Made by a program: the position numbers and the translations under genes. A model generated the notes under the pieces. It had not been told where the DNA came from. It saw only the letters and a list, made by a program, of their open reading frames with translations, and ran no database searches. Of a DNA stretch of 64,000 nt, positions 11,700 to 22,984 are shown in pieces (within the stretch, counting starts at the first letter, position 1; every line of letters begins with the position of its first letter). Source of the DNA: Macrosoma leucophasiata (taxonomy: Eukaryota > Arthropoda > Insecta > Lepidoptera > Hedylidae); the NCBI GenBank assembly GCA_036365455.1, contig JAWQUS010000022.1, positions 3,348,001-3,412,000 of the forward strand, in the 5' to 3' direction.

Positions 11700-12090
11700 A
11701 AAGGACGAGTTCCACGTTGGGCTCGCACCTTGTACACTATATCAATAGACAGAGAAAAATACGTAGAATCATGGGAAAATACTAAAAAAATAATGAGAAT
11801 TTTTGTCGGAAATATTTATTCTAGGTAATATTTGTATGATAACAATACGAGTATGTCACCCTTTGATCACCATATTGCTACCACAATATAAGTACATGTA
11901 ACACGTTCGTTTTCTTTAGACTGTGTTGCTACTATGACATTCTTGTTTTTGAAATATACTTAAGACAATAAATTGAAGGTATAATAAACGATTTAAGTAG
12001 CTGAAAATTATTTAGTATTTTAAGCTTCTTCTCTCAATATAGTGTACAAAGTGCGGGCCCAAGCTCAATACATTTTGGAACGTCTCTTTT
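11700..12090. mobile_element. MITE with ~45-bp imperfect inverted ends
   Basis: The left arm (11700-11742) and right arm (12037-12090) share, inverted, TTGTACACTATAT, a GGGC..GCAC block and a GTTCCA block. AT-rich centre without coding capacity. Confidence 0.7.
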
Positions 12091-12120
12091 ATATAGATTA
12101 AACAATTTACACAGCTTTTT

Positions 12121-12262
12121 CAGGGGTTCCGTAGTAAACAAGGAATCTTTATAGTTTCGCCATGTCCGTCTGTCTGTCTGTCTGTTTATCTGTCCGTCCG
12201 CGGTTTAGCGCAAAAACTATTAGTACTAGAGACTTGAAATTTGGCACAAGTATACACCTTAA
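12121..12262 (+). repeat. GGTTCC / TCTGTC repeat copy
   Basis: GGTTCCGTAGTAAACAAGG, then TCTGTCTGTCTGTCTG, then ACTTGAAATTTGG. The 12263-12670 stretch is unassigned AT-rich DNA. Confidence 0.75.
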
Positions 12263-12688
12263 TCACACCGACGAAGTGGTAGAATAATAACCTGAAAAAT
12301 TAAATAATTTAGGGTACCTCCCGTACATGTAACGCAAGGATTTTTTTTTTATGTTTTCTATATAGTGTGGGATATCGTTGGATACGTCTTTTAAAAATGT
12401 TAGTGGTGTGCTAACATCATTTTTGGATTTTGTTGACTGTTCATGACTTATTAAAGCTTTAACGTGCCAATTTTCGATACAGTCATGTGTCCTCCTCTTT
12501 ACCAACTTATCGGTTGTTAGAAATTCAAATGTTACGGCAATAGTAATTACATTTAACGAAATTAAAAGGAAAGCTATCACATCTAAGTTGGCTTTACAAG
12601 TTTGCGAGTAATAGTCGACCAAAAAAAATTGACTCGAAATTTTTGAACAACTCCATAGACAATATTTATATATTTTTTCATTACATTA

Positions 12689-13050
12689 TAATAATAATAA
12701 TGGCAACCCATTATACGTCCCACTGCTGGGCACGAGTCTCTCCCCTTTTTGACGGGAGGCCTGGAGCTTACTCCACCACATTACTCCAATGCGGATTGGT
12801 GGAGGTGGGTGGGTTAGTGGCCAACCCACTGTCGGATGTTTTCAAACCGCCCCATAAGGCCTCCGACAAGGTTTAACGACTGCTATCCATCGATAGCAAC
12901 CGGGACCTACGGCTTAACGTGCCCTCCGAAGCACGGAAACGCGCATTTAATTTGCCACTAGCGGTCACCCATCACACTACCCGACCGCGCCCGTAGTTCT
13001 TAACCGAGCAGATCGCTTACGATCTACACCAGCCGCTGGGCCATGCGCGC
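12689..13050 (-). repeat. SINE G copy with target duplication
   Basis: Full-length copy, tail (AATAATAATGGCAACCC) at left, head (GGGCCATGCGCGC) at right. A 12-bp duplication TTCATTACATTA lies at 12677-12688 and 13051-13062, the mark of LINE-style retroposition. Confidence 0.88.
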
Positions 13051-13396
13051 TTCATTACATTAATCAAACCTAAAAACTACGAAACCCTACACTGTGCGTG
13101 GCCTGACACGCATTTGACCTTTTTTTGTCATTAGACAATATAAACATGTTTTCTTTAGAGGTTACTTTTGAAAGAGTGACATGTACTTAATTGAATTTCT
13201 TTCTTTCTTTACTTGGAAAACGCTCAACGCTCAAATCTAAGCTATGTCTCTGCATTTTAAATTTATCTGCAATATCTTTGAAAATATTCGCTTTAATTTC
13301 ACGTATATTAAATGCGCAATGTAAAAATAATAGCTTATTTACGAGTAGACCCGCCTAATTACTTAGTTTCAGTCAAGAGTCAAGTGATAGTATCGG

Positions 13397-13618
13397 CACA
13401 CCGCAGACACTGCGCCAAAATTCCATACAAACGCTTAATTTTGGTGTTTATTACATCAATCAGTGACGTGTATTTACACGTGCACCTGTGTGCGTAGCAC
13501 GTAGAGAATACCAAACGTCGCCCATAAGAGGGGAGGAGGTTGGGTGAGGCGGGGAAATCGGGAGGGACGTCGAAGTGTCCATTCTATACGTAGTACGAGT
13601 ATTATTATATATTCTCTG
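13397..13618 (-). mobile_element. MITE M copy
   Basis: Ends CACACCGCAG and ATATTCTCT. GTATCGG is repeated on each side (13390-13396, 13619-13625). Same family as 15401-15621 and 16066-16293. Confidence 0.75.
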
Positions 13619-13675
13619 GTATCGGTGTAAAAATGAAAAAAGGCATGCGCCGATGGTTCGAGCATATAAAAAATA

Positions 13676-13955
13676 ATGTCGAATGAGCGAATGACTAAAC
13701 AGATATACAATGCGCATGTAAATGATTGTAGAGGCCCAGGAAGACTAGGACTGACCTACCTTGACCAAATAGGTCGAGTTCTGTCTGATGGTGGGGTCGA
13801 AAGTCTTAGGAATCGGCATGCGTGTATGAAGAGAATGATGAATGTAGATGAGGCACGGGAGATTTATCAGGACCGGAATATCTGGCGCTCCACAGTCTCT
13901 GCCTACCCCGTTAGGGACCTGGCGTGAAGATACATACATACATACATACATGATA
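13676..13955 (+). repeat. RTE-like LINE 3' end
   Basis: Encodes MSNERMTKQIYNAHVNDCRG and the LTYLDQIGRVLSDGG segment. Ends in an ATACATACATAC tail. 5'-truncated. Confidence 0.85.
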
Positions 13956-14146
13956 CATGAGTCAAGATAGTGTAGATCTATAACACAGTAAAAATATTAA
14001 ACTATAATTTCGACAGCTTAGACTCATGCTATCGGTACGGTTGAACCAAATGTAAAAAAATCACCTCATTACTAGTACCTATATAAATACAGATACAAAC
14101 TTCTAATATAGTTATTCAATAAAATACACGTTTTTTATAATGTAAC

Positions 14147-14900
14147 TGCAACATGAACACTTAAATAGATGTTATACGCAAGCACATTGAATCAATACGC
14201 GTCGAGCCAGCGCTTTGAATAATCGCGTGCCTGAAAACTATTAAATTCCTTTTTCTAATTTTAAAGTTTTTATTCATAGCGTCTTTGGTGGCAAACGAAA
14301 AAAGTTGGTAAGTTTTTAAATAAGTTCATTTCATCATTTCAAAATAAATATGAAATGTTTGGACAATGTTAGTTCATCTCCACAAACATTATTGTGATTG
14401 AATAAAAACACTTTTTTTAATTTAATTAAACTCGTATTTTCAGTAAGTAGAGTTTGTGAAGCTCCGCGGAGTGTGAAGTCAGAAACTTGCTACATTTTTT
14501 TTTCTGGGCGACCCATATTGTTAGTTTCGTGTTGGCAACAATTTTGCTTTTTGAGGTTATATCGATTTCTTATATATTATTATTAGGTACCTTTTTTGTT
14601 AAAGTTTTAATGCCGCGATTCAAAAGATATTTCTAGACAGTGCTCATCAAGAAATATTGGAGATAGAGCTTAACTGTAACATGGAGACTTAAGCAGGTGT
14701 TATACGCAAGCATATTGAATCAATACGCGTTGAGCTTGCGCTCTGAATAATCGCGTGTCGGAAAACTATTAAATTCCATTTTCGAATTTTAAAGTTTTTT
14801 TTTCATAGCGTCTTTGGTGGCAAAAGAAAAAAGTTGGTAGGTAAGTTTTGAAATAAGTTCATTTAATCATTTCAAAATAATCATGAAATATTTGTCCAAA
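14147..14900 (+). repeat. Direct duplication of ~220 bp
   Basis: Units 14147-14370 and 14674-14900 share GTTATACGCAAGCA, TTGAATCAATACGCG, AATAATCGCGTG and GCGTCTTTGGTGGCAAA. About 300 bp of unrelated AT-rich DNA separates them. Not recognised as a transposon. Confidence 0.8.
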
Positions 14901-14947
14901 TATGATGGATAAATCTATATCTTCTATTTATTCTGTCTATGAATGAG

Positions 14948-15271
14948 CAGTGGCGGATTTACAAATTTGCCGCCGGTAGGCTATTAGTTTAGCCGCCCCT
15001 ATATTTTGATATCGTAGTTTACAATCATATCAATTAGGTATATTTTCTATTAATAAAATTTCAACTTTATGTTTTATGCTTCATAATCCTGAAGTTGAAG
15101 TAAGCAACTTTTTTTCTATGGTCAGAATCATTGGGAACTATGATCTGAGCCTTGATAATTTTAACAGTAATTTTGTAAATAGAAATAAAAAAATTATGAA
15201 CTAATTCTGCAGCCCCTTAAAATTTGCCGCCCTAGGCCAGCCTACTCAGCCTGCTGGTAAATCCACCACTT
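14948..15271. mobile_element. hAT-like non-autonomous element
   Basis: Ends CAGTGGCGGATTTAC and, inverted, AAGTGGTGGATTTAC. Flanked by the 8-bp duplication TGAATGAG (14940-14947, 15272-15279). Inner TTTGCCGCC motifs lie near both ends. Confidence 0.88.
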
Positions 15272-15286
15272 TGAATGAGTATAAAT

Positions 15287-15320
15287 GGCAACCCTTGGTA
15301 CGTCCCATTACTGGGCACGA
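15287..15320 (+). repeat. SINE G tail fragment
   Basis: Short match to the AATGGCAACCC...CGTCCC...CTGGGCACGAG part of the family. Confidence 0.55.
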
Positions 15321-15400
15321 GCACAGAACAGAAAGGTACAGAAGACAATCTACATACAAAGCGCGCTCGAGCAACGCATACCGCTCGCCGACACGGTGTC

Positions 15401-15621
15401 AGAGAATATGTAATAATACTACGTATAGAATGGACACTTCGACGTCCCGCCCGATTTCCCCGCATCATCTAACCTCCTCCCCTCTTATGGGCGACGGTTG
15501 GTATTTTCTACGTGCTACGCACACAGGTGCACGTGTAAATACACGTCACTGATTGACGTCTGTGGTAATAGAAACCAAATTAAGCGTTTGTATGGAATTT
15601 TGGCGGAGTGTCCGCGGTGTG
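15401..15621 (+). mobile_element. MITE M copy
   Basis: From AGAGAATATG to CCGCGGTGTG. ACGGTGTC is duplicated at 15393-15400 and 15622-15629, an 8-bp hAT-like duplication. Confidence 0.85.
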
Positions 15622-15791
15622 ACGGTGTCTGGGTCGGAACGGAACCAGTTCAATTCGAGCGCGACTGTAATACGCGTCTTTATCTGTTTTGTGCAAAAAA
15701 TGGAGCCACATTAAAGAAGTTATTGTAACTAATTGTTCAGTCGACGGTTGTTTGAATTCAACATTAAATTAAACTGCTGAATACTCGTTTT

Positions 15792-16010
15792 TAGGGTTCC
15801 ATGGTAAACAAGGAACCCTTATAGTTTCGCCATGTCCGTCTGTCTGTCTGTTTATCTGTCTGTGTGTCCGTCCGCGACTTAGTGCAAAAACTATTGGTTT
15901 TTACCTACTAGAGACTTGAAATTTGGTACAAGTATACACCTTTATTACATTAATCAAACCTAAAAACTACGGAATCCTACACTGCGCGTGGCCCGACACG
16001 CGCTTGAACG
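15792..16010 (+). repeat. GGTTCC / TCTGTC repeat copy, longer form
   Basis: TAGGGTTCCATGGTAAACAA, a TCTGTC run, CTTGAAATTTGGTACAAGTA, then ATTAATCAAACC and a GTGGCCCGACACGCGC block. Shows the repeat extends beyond the part seen at 4164. Confidence 0.75.
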
Positions 16011-16065
16011 GTTTTTATATGGAAGGGTGCGTGCTATGGGCCGTGGCGAGTGGTGTAGCTATGTC

Positions 16066-16293
16066 AGAGAATATGTAATAATACTACGTGTAGAATAGAC
16101 ACTTCGACGTCCCGCCCGATTACCGCGCCTCACCCAACCTCCTCCCCTCTTATGGGCGACGGTTGGTATTTTCTACGTGCTACGCACACAAGTGCACGTG
16201 TAAATGTACGTCACTGATTGATGTCTGTGTAATAGAGACTGAGAGACAGAATTAAGCGTTTGTATGGAATTTTGGCGGAGTGGCCGCGGTGTG
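16066..16293 (+). mobile_element. MITE M copy
   Basis: Same ends as 15401-15621. GCTATGT is duplicated at 16058-16064 and 16294-16300. Adjacent to the GGTTCC repeat. Confidence 0.82.
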
Positions 16294-16732
16294 GCTATGT
16301 ACAGAACAGAGTAGCAGAGTACAGAGTGCCGCGCAATTTGCGGCGGCGCATCTTAAATTGAAGCAAAGGCCTTTCCATCCTTATTTAATTTATTTATTCC
16401 GTGGCCATTTCCATGACAAGTAAACGCGAATATTTCGAAGCCCTATAAGGTCATATATTTATTCACACGTTAAAAAGACATATATCTATACATCGAAATG
16501 ACACAGTCTTCATAATTCTTTGCCATAAATGGAATTAATAATTAGCATTTATCATTATATTTTTCCACTAGCCGTTCGTTGCTCACGGCTCCTCCTGCGA
16601 GTAGGTCACTTTTCGCATATTCTCGTGGCATACATTTTCGATTGACCATACCATCTTTTTCCCTTTTCTGATTTTGACGAAACAAAGTTTTGACAACGCT
16701 CCTAATTAGACAACTTAGAATCCTCACATTGA

Positions 16733-16880
16733 TGTCAAGTGGTGACTGCAGCCTATAGAAGTCTACACCAAAACCATAGGTCAAAATGCAGATGCGTTGC
16801 CACCCCTGAGACCTAAGTTGTTATGTCTCTGTAATTGTTATTATGGGGTCATACATTACCATCTAACCGGAACACGATTA
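16733..16880 (-). repeat. Retroposon A (subfamily B), host of later insertions
   Basis: Runs from CATTGATGTCAAG to CCGGAACACGAT, then is interrupted. The rest of the same copy resumes after 17166 (GTGCTGAACAC) and again after 18494 (CCATTTGGCGG). Confidence 0.8.
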
Positions 16881-17166
16881 CTGGTGGTAGAGCTCCGGTG
16901 ACGGAGCTCGCGGGCGTAGTCACCACCGCATTATCAAATATACTTGCCGCTAAATGGTAGTGTTCAGCACTATCGTGTTCCGGTCAGGTGGTAATGTATG
17001 GCCTTGTAATTTCCGGCACAGAGGCATAACACCTTAGGCCTCAGGAGTGGTAACGAATCTGTATTTTGACCTCGGTCTTTGTGTAAGTGTATATAGGCTG
17101 CAGTCATCACTTAACATCAATGTGAACTGCATGCTTGTTTACCACTTCGATTACATTAAAAAAAAG
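16881..17166 (+). repeat. Retroposon A copy nested in another copy
   Basis: From CTGGTGGTAGAGCTCC to CATTAAAAAAAA. It splits the subfamily B copy between CACGAT and GTGCTG. Confidence 0.85.
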
Positions 17167-17591
17167 TGCTGAACACTAAGGTAGAGTCGCCAAATATCGT
17201 CCCCTTTTTGTAAAAAAAATGTCAAAAATAAAATGTTACAGTTAAAAAAATAAATAAAACGTAAATCGTCAGGCACAATACTTCTTTCTTCTTAAAACTA
17301 TTGAAAATTTCATTAAAGTTGTTATAATTTCTTTTAAAATAAATTAAACGAATACGTGCAAATTCTACAAAATATTTTTTGGGCTCCTAATATCGTCCCG
17401 GGGACGATATTGAGATCACAGTAATCAGTACATGAACATGAGTTCAATTGTGCTCTTTATAATGTTTTTATATGGATACGATATATTTGATGTATAGTAT
17501 TTCTTAGTCAATATAATACCTAATCAGTATGTGTGCAATAATTAGTATCGTTTAAGTGAGTAATTTTCATTTTCCAAACAAGTTGTACAAA

Positions 17592-17790
17592 TCAATTTAC
17601 AGCCTGGATTATCAACGCAATCCTCATGCATGGGAAACATTTTATGCATCTTATCCATTTCTCCCTCCCTTTGTCTTGGGAAAAGCTTTGTTGACAGACT
17701 CTGCATTCAGCATCATCATCGCTGTCTTCGTCGTCAGTAGAGACCAAAATTGGATCATCTCCAAATGTTTCCTCATCAGAAAACTGCTTT
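17592..17790 (-). pseudogene. C-terminal fragment of pogo/jerky-type transposase
   Basis: Encodes FSDEETFGDDPILVSTDDED, then SDDDAECRVCQQSFSQDKGR and EKWIRCIKCFPCM. The acidic linker followed by CxxC...CxxC resembles the zinc-finger-like tail on many lepidopteran pogo-type DDE proteins. Only the C-terminus remains; the catalytic domain is gone and an inserted retroposon A truncates it. Confidence 0.7.
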
Positions 17791-17791
17791 A

Positions 17792-18067
17792 CTGGTGGTA
17801 GACCTCCAGTGTCGGAGCTCGCGGGCGTAGGCACCACCGCCTTACATAATATACTTGTCGCTAAATGGTGGTATTCAGCACTATCGTGTTCCGGTGAGGT
17901 GGTAATGTACAGCCCTGTAATTTCCGGCACAGAATCATAACACCTCAGGAGTGGTAACGCATCTGCATTTCGACCTTGATATTTGAGTGGGTGTATATAG
18001 GCTGCAGTCATCACTTAACATCAATGTGAACTGCATGATTGTTTGCCAATTTCATTACATAAAAAAA
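17792..18067 (+). repeat. Retroposon A copy inside the pogo-like element
   Basis: CTGGTGGTAGACCTCC to an A tail after CAATTTCATTACAT. Younger than the DNA transposon it interrupts. Confidence 0.85.
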
Positions 18068-18707
18068 GTTACCTAAATATCGCCCCGGGGACGATATTAG
18101 GTCCACGTAGGGGGACGATATTAGGAAAATTCGGTTTATCTAAATAAAAATACGTTCACCAAAACCAACATGTAATAACGTAAAATGTTTCCAATCCGTT
18201 TAAATTACATTAAATGTCGTACATTTCAGCGAAACTTTCTATACAGTAAGACAATAATATCCATATTTAATCAAATCCGAAAATATTTCAAATAAAAACT
18301 CACCATGGACAGTTTTTTGCTTATTAAAATATCTTTATGTAGGAGCGACTTCTTACCGCCTATTCTTTACAATGGCCGACAGATGCAACTAACATTACAT
18401 TCGGAACATCAAAATGAGATGGCGTTGATTGGGAATAAAGATATAACTGGGGACGGAATTAGGTTCGGGGACGAAATTTGGCGACTGTACCTTACCATTT
18501 GGCGGTAGCGGTAGATAGAGGTAATGTCCGCGTATTCTACGTACTCTAACAGATTTCTATAAGTTAGAGAAGGATGTGAAATGTTACAATAACTTTAACT
18601 TTAATAAATAACGTGTTGAGAGTTTTGGCGGGCGGGCATCTTGAAAGAGACGTGTGGTGCTCTTATTTTATTTCGTTTTCTTAATCTATTTTTGAGTTAT
18701 TTTAATT

Positions 18708-18985
18708 TAAGTTGGTGGCATTTTGTTTGATAAAGGCTTATTACAGTGTCCGTATATAGTGAAATAGAATAACAGTGTCAAAACACGACTTATCAGGTTG
18801 CCTCCAAAACTTCATTGTAAAATGTTCTGGTAAAGTAGCCATCGCTTTACTCGAATTACTGACTGTGACTCCGACTGACTTTGACTAATAATTAACTGAC
18901 TGGCTGATTCTAACTTTAACGCTGCTTTTACACAAATACGACATATCGTTTTACTTGACACTGACAATATGAGTAATAAGCGATG
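18708..18985 (+). repeat. Dispersed repeat P
   Basis: Shares GGCATTTTGTTTGAT, GTAGCCATCGCTTTACTCGA and the ACTGACTG-rich block with 34744-35006 and, inverted, 38136-38470. Class unknown. Confidence 0.7.
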
Positions 18986-19156
18986 CCATGTTAAATAAAA
19001 AAAAAACGTGGTGCAACCTAGGCTTAATCTTTTTACACGAGCCCGATTTTTTACATTATTTCACCATTAAAGGTTAGGGTCCCACTGCAGAATTATTCCG
19101 TTTATCCAGATATGCTATAAACCTGATTTTTACGTATGTTTATAAACGTAAAAAAA

Positions 19157-19466
19157 ACGTAACTTCACGTCTGTCATCCCCGAAGGGATAGGCAGAGGTA
19201 AATGCGTGCATTCAAGCATACATGCAAACACCCACGACTCGCCGGTTACGTTTTTGGCCCATGTAACAGGTGGCGAACCTGTTGCCATCTCCGGGCACAT
19301 TACCAAAATCCGCGGTACTGGGAAACTTCCAGAAAATTGAAAAATCCTAATAGAACCAGAGATAAAGGATTTTAAACCGTTATCTCTGATAGCCCCGACC
19401 CGGGAATCGAACCCAGGACCTCCAGCGTCATAGTAGTGGCCTGCTACCAGTACGCCACTGAGGCAG
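19157..19466 (-). repeat. tRNA-headed SINE T copy
   Basis: On the minus strand the head has an A-box-like GTACTGGTAGCAGG and a B-box-like GGTTCGATTCC, followed by the family body and the tail GGGGATGACAGACGTGAAG. About 310 bp. Confidence 0.85.
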
Positions 19467-19574
19467 TTATGACGTATGTTTATGATCTAGAGAATATTGT
19501 ATCTACTAGGTTGCCTATCAAAATATGGATGCTAGTATTTTTAATCCACTACTACTGCGGTCCTGGATCGGCTT

Positions 19575-20340
19575 CGGCTCCTATTCGGATTTTTCAATTT
19601 TCTGGCTGTTTCCCAGTACCTCGGAGTTTGGTAATTTTAGATATAAATCTTGCTCAGAACAACCCCTTTTGTTGATCAATTCCGGCCGCTTTCTCTCAAC
19701 TTCTTGCTTTAATCTCATCAGTTGTTCGCAGTAGAGTTCAGAATCGATAGTCCTGCCTGGTGGTAATAGCTCATAATGAACAATGCCCTTCCAATCCCAC
19801 CACACACACAAGATCACCTTATTGCGAGTTAACCCGGGTTTCGCCACAGTCTGTGAAGCCTGACCGGCCTTTGACCACGACCTTTTTCGCACGTTCTTGT
19901 CGTACGTGATCCACTTTCCATCACCAGTTATCAGCTTCTTCAAAAATGATTCGGTTTCATTACGTCGTAATAAAGAATCACAAATGAGTACACGGTTCAT
20001 TATGTTTCTTTCAGTGAGCTCGTGAGGTACCCAAATATCGAGCTTTTTTTGTACCCAGCTTTTTTCAAATGCGCCAAAACTGTTTTGTGATCAATTCTCA
20101 GTTCTTTAGCTACGTCGTAACTACTGATATTTTATCCGTAATAGGGCGACCAGAGCGAGGTGCATCTTCGACATCAAAATTTCCGGATTGAAAACGCTTA
20201 AACCTAATTTGTGCTATTCTCACAGACACTGCACTAGATCCATAAACATCGCAATTTTTTTCGCTGCTTGCGTGCATTTTTACCTTTTTTGTAGTAAAAT
20301 TTTAAAATGTATCGAATTTCTTCATTAGATTCACTCATCT
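19575..20340 (-). pseudogene. Mariner transposase remnant next to SINE T body fragment
   Basis: Minus-strand peptides GKWITYDKNVRKRSWSKAGQ, PGLTRNKVILCVWWDWKG and YELLPPGRTIDSELYCEQLM belong to a mariner-family transposase. The N-terminal part (MSESNEEIRYILKFYYKKGK) survives with frame breaks. The C-terminal third with the last catalytic Asp is missing. At 19575-19640 the sequence is a SINE T body fragment on the plus strand, marking the break. Confidence 0.85.
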
Positions 20341-20904
20341 TGACAGTACGAAAAACAAATGAAAATCACACATTTGCCTAATTTGAATTTGGAATTATGT
20401 TCTTTAAAATTTTAACCTTCAATGATACCAAAACCAGCCAGATACAAATACTACAGCCAAAGAGATTTTATTACAAGTTCATACATACTATAATGCGAAA
20501 AGACTTTTTCCTCAACTTATTACTATACACAAAGAAAATAGGGGGGACTTTACTTTATAATATGCATACAAAATAATATAATAAAATCGTATTATCTTGT
20601 TTGTTGGTTGTTGTAAGGAATTACAACTTATCACCCATTCAGCGTACCATATGCATGATACTGATAATAGCAGTCAAGAAGACAACAAATGGTCATAAAG
20701 TAGGTGTGTACTTAATAAAAGATTTAAGTACACCTTAATTGATATTTGCAGACATATAACAAGTTTCTTATTTGATAATCGCTTTGTTCTGTTATTTATT
20801 ATGATTTGTTTATGTTACTAGGCTATAATGAGATACGGTTGTTGGTCTGTGTTTACGGGTCTGCGTGGAGTTATTTACTTACCCGATTATGATGTTAAAT
20901 GTCG

Positions 20905-21492
20905 CAAAGGAGATGATGCAAAAATGTATGGACCTCCAGCCATGTATTTGTACACAATATCATTAACAGGCAAAATCAACATAAAAACGTTTTTTTACTG
21001 AAAATTTTTACTTAATTAGCTTTGTTTGCAGTTACAAAACATTATTTGCAGTTAGAATTGCAACTCAAAACCAACATGGCGAATATGGCGGGTGATGACA
21101 TTTTGACATTTGCATTTTTTAAATTGTTTTTTAGGTATTGAAATCGATTTCATGTGTTAATACTATACTAATCGATTCGCAATATAAAAAAAATCATCGG
21201 AACTTCTTTAAATTGATCGATTGGTTTTATTTTTTGATAATATGTGATGCACTAGTAAGATACAGATAGCATTAGTTTTATTTTATCTACATAGGTAGGT
21301 ACTATCCCAAGCGTCGGCTGTATCGCCATGTTGAACATAGTTGAAAATGTTAAAATCTTTTGAATTAAATGTGGTTGTAACTCTAAAATACATTCTTGAT
21401 TAAATTAATTGTATTTTTTTCGGATTCTTCTTTAATTCACCCATTTTTTAAGGACATGTACGAACCAGAGCCGATCTCGCGACATCTCCTTT
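20905..21492. mobile_element. Non-autonomous TIR element K
   Basis: CAAAGGAGATGATGC at left and, inverted at right, GAAAGGAGATGTCGC. A second copy lies at 56990-57467 with highly similar ends and interior (AAAAATGTATGGACCTCC, ACCAACATGGCGAATATGGC). No coding frame. Confidence 0.8.
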
Positions 21493-21524
21493 CATTTCTT
21501 CCTTTTTCATAAGAGGTAGCTGTG

Positions 21525-21665
21525 TATGCATTACCTAATGTACTTGCCGCTAAATGGTAGTGCTCAGCACTATCGTGTTCCGTTCAGGTGGTAATGTACG
21601 GCCCTGTACCTGCCACCCCTAAGACCTTAATTATTATGTCTCTGTGATAGTTAGTACGGTCATAC
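21525..21665 (+). repeat. Retroposon A fragment, internally deleted
   Basis: Head part to GGCCCTGTA, then a jump into CCACCCCTAAGACC, which is inverted relative to the head. Chimeric or rearranged. Confidence 0.6.
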
Positions 21666-21688
21666 TACTCTTTTATTTTACTACCTTT

Positions 21689-22000
21689 AACGTAACTTCA
21701 CGCCTGTAATCCCCGAAGGGGTAGGCAGAGATAAAAACATGCATTCAAGCATACATGCAGTCATCCACGATTCGCCGGTTACGTTTTGGCCCATGTAACA
21801 GGTGGCAAGCCTGTTAACATCTCAGGTCACATTATCAAACTTCGAGGTACTGGAAAATTTCTAGAAAATGGAATTATCCCAATAGAACCAGAGATAAAGG
21901 ACTTTACACCATTATCTCTGATAACCCCCTACCCGGGAATCGAACTCAGAACCTCAGCGTAGTAGTAGTGGCCTGCTACCACTAGGCTACCGAGGCAGTT
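21689..22000 (-). repeat. tRNA-headed SINE T copy
   Basis: Head at right (CTACCACTAGGCTACCGAGG), B-box-like GGGAATCGAACTC, tail at left. The region 22001-22830 beyond it is AT-rich spacer; it should hold the gene 2 promoter but no element can be pinned down. Confidence 0.85.
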
Positions 22001-22829
22001 AAATGTTATATTTTATGTATGTTATAAGAAGTAGATATAGTAACAAGCCAAATTATTTTGTGATATTGTAGATTCTATTTCATATTTTTGATTGAAATGT
22101 ACATACTAAATTATGATATAATAATATTTTGTTTTATTTTAAAGACTAACCATAAAATATTAATAAACGTTTTTAAAAAGGATTTTTGTAGTTGACTGTA
22201 CATAGTTCCTCACAATTTTATAGTCGGGCGAGTTAACGACAGAAATATTATTTAAATTCAAAAGGTAGGTCGCAAGTCGCCCGATCGTCGAATTTATGTC
22301 GTGCGAGATGACGAATAACCCCGAACAGCAATTGATTTTTATATTTAGAGATGTATAGATTGTTATAGAGATTCGTCATATTAGAGGTTCGTTAAGGAAT
22401 TCAAACTTAGTTCAAAGACAAAGACAAAGACATTCATTTGCCTGAAATATGGTATAAATTAAGTTTTTAGTTTTAGATAAGTAAGATTCACATATTTCGT
22501 CAGATTCTTGACATGCAAAATAGAAATTGTAATACATTTTAAAATAAAATAAATACCTTATTTAATATGATGTCAATCATTACAACAATCAAATTCTATC
22601 TTAATCTTTGGTCATAATAAACACAATTCAACACATGTCAATATTTTTTAAAATAAATTAAGGGCTGTATTTTCTCTAAGCAAATAGTTTTATTGATAAT
22701 AAAAATTAATTGTCGTCTAAGAAATCTTAACACAATAATGTAGATATATTTTATGCATATGTTATTGCGGTCGAATTTCGACCATTCGGCGATAACTGGT
22801 AAAAACTAATTTGGTCTCTTTGTTGCAGT

Positions 22830-22984
22830 CCATCGCCTCAACTTGAGCTTTAAGTAAGCAGAAAGACGTCGCGTAAAGTGTCTTTTAAGGTTAAAACCGA
22901 CTTCGAGAATGGAATCACATGAGAAGATGGCCAGGGCCACGGGTGAAACCCATGGTCGTGACCTTGAACTGCAGAATCTTCATG
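22830..22984 (+). CDS. Gene 2, first coding exon with 5' untranslated part
   Basis: A probable acceptor (TTGTTGCAG, ending 22829) opens an exon whose first ~79 nt are untranslated. The ATG is at 22909 and encodes MESHEKMARATGETHG and nine more residues. The donor GTGAGC starts at 22985 in phase 1. An upstream non-coding exon with the promoter is implied but not identified. Confidence 0.72.

Larger units (their letters stand above)
17179..18492. mobile_element. Pogo-like DNA transposon remnant with TIRs
   Basis: Ends read AGGTAGAGTCGCCAAATATC and, inverted, AGGTACAGTCGCCAAATTTC, both going on into GTCCCC. TA lies on each side (17177-17178, 18493-18494), and the host repeat joins as CACTACCATTT when the element is removed. 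The minus strand at 17592-17790 encodes the end of a DDE transposase (see there). Several GGGGACGATATTAGG-type motifs sit near both ends. A retroposon A copy lies inside. Family placement (pogo/Tigger-type) rests on TA duplication, TIR start and the protein fragment. Confidence 0.83.

Noticed and set aside
12263..12622. A 119-codon minus-strand frame with two hydrophobic stretches
   Set aside because: No supporting splice sites, neighbours or recognisable motif; lies in AT-rich DNA between two repeats, so chance is more likely.
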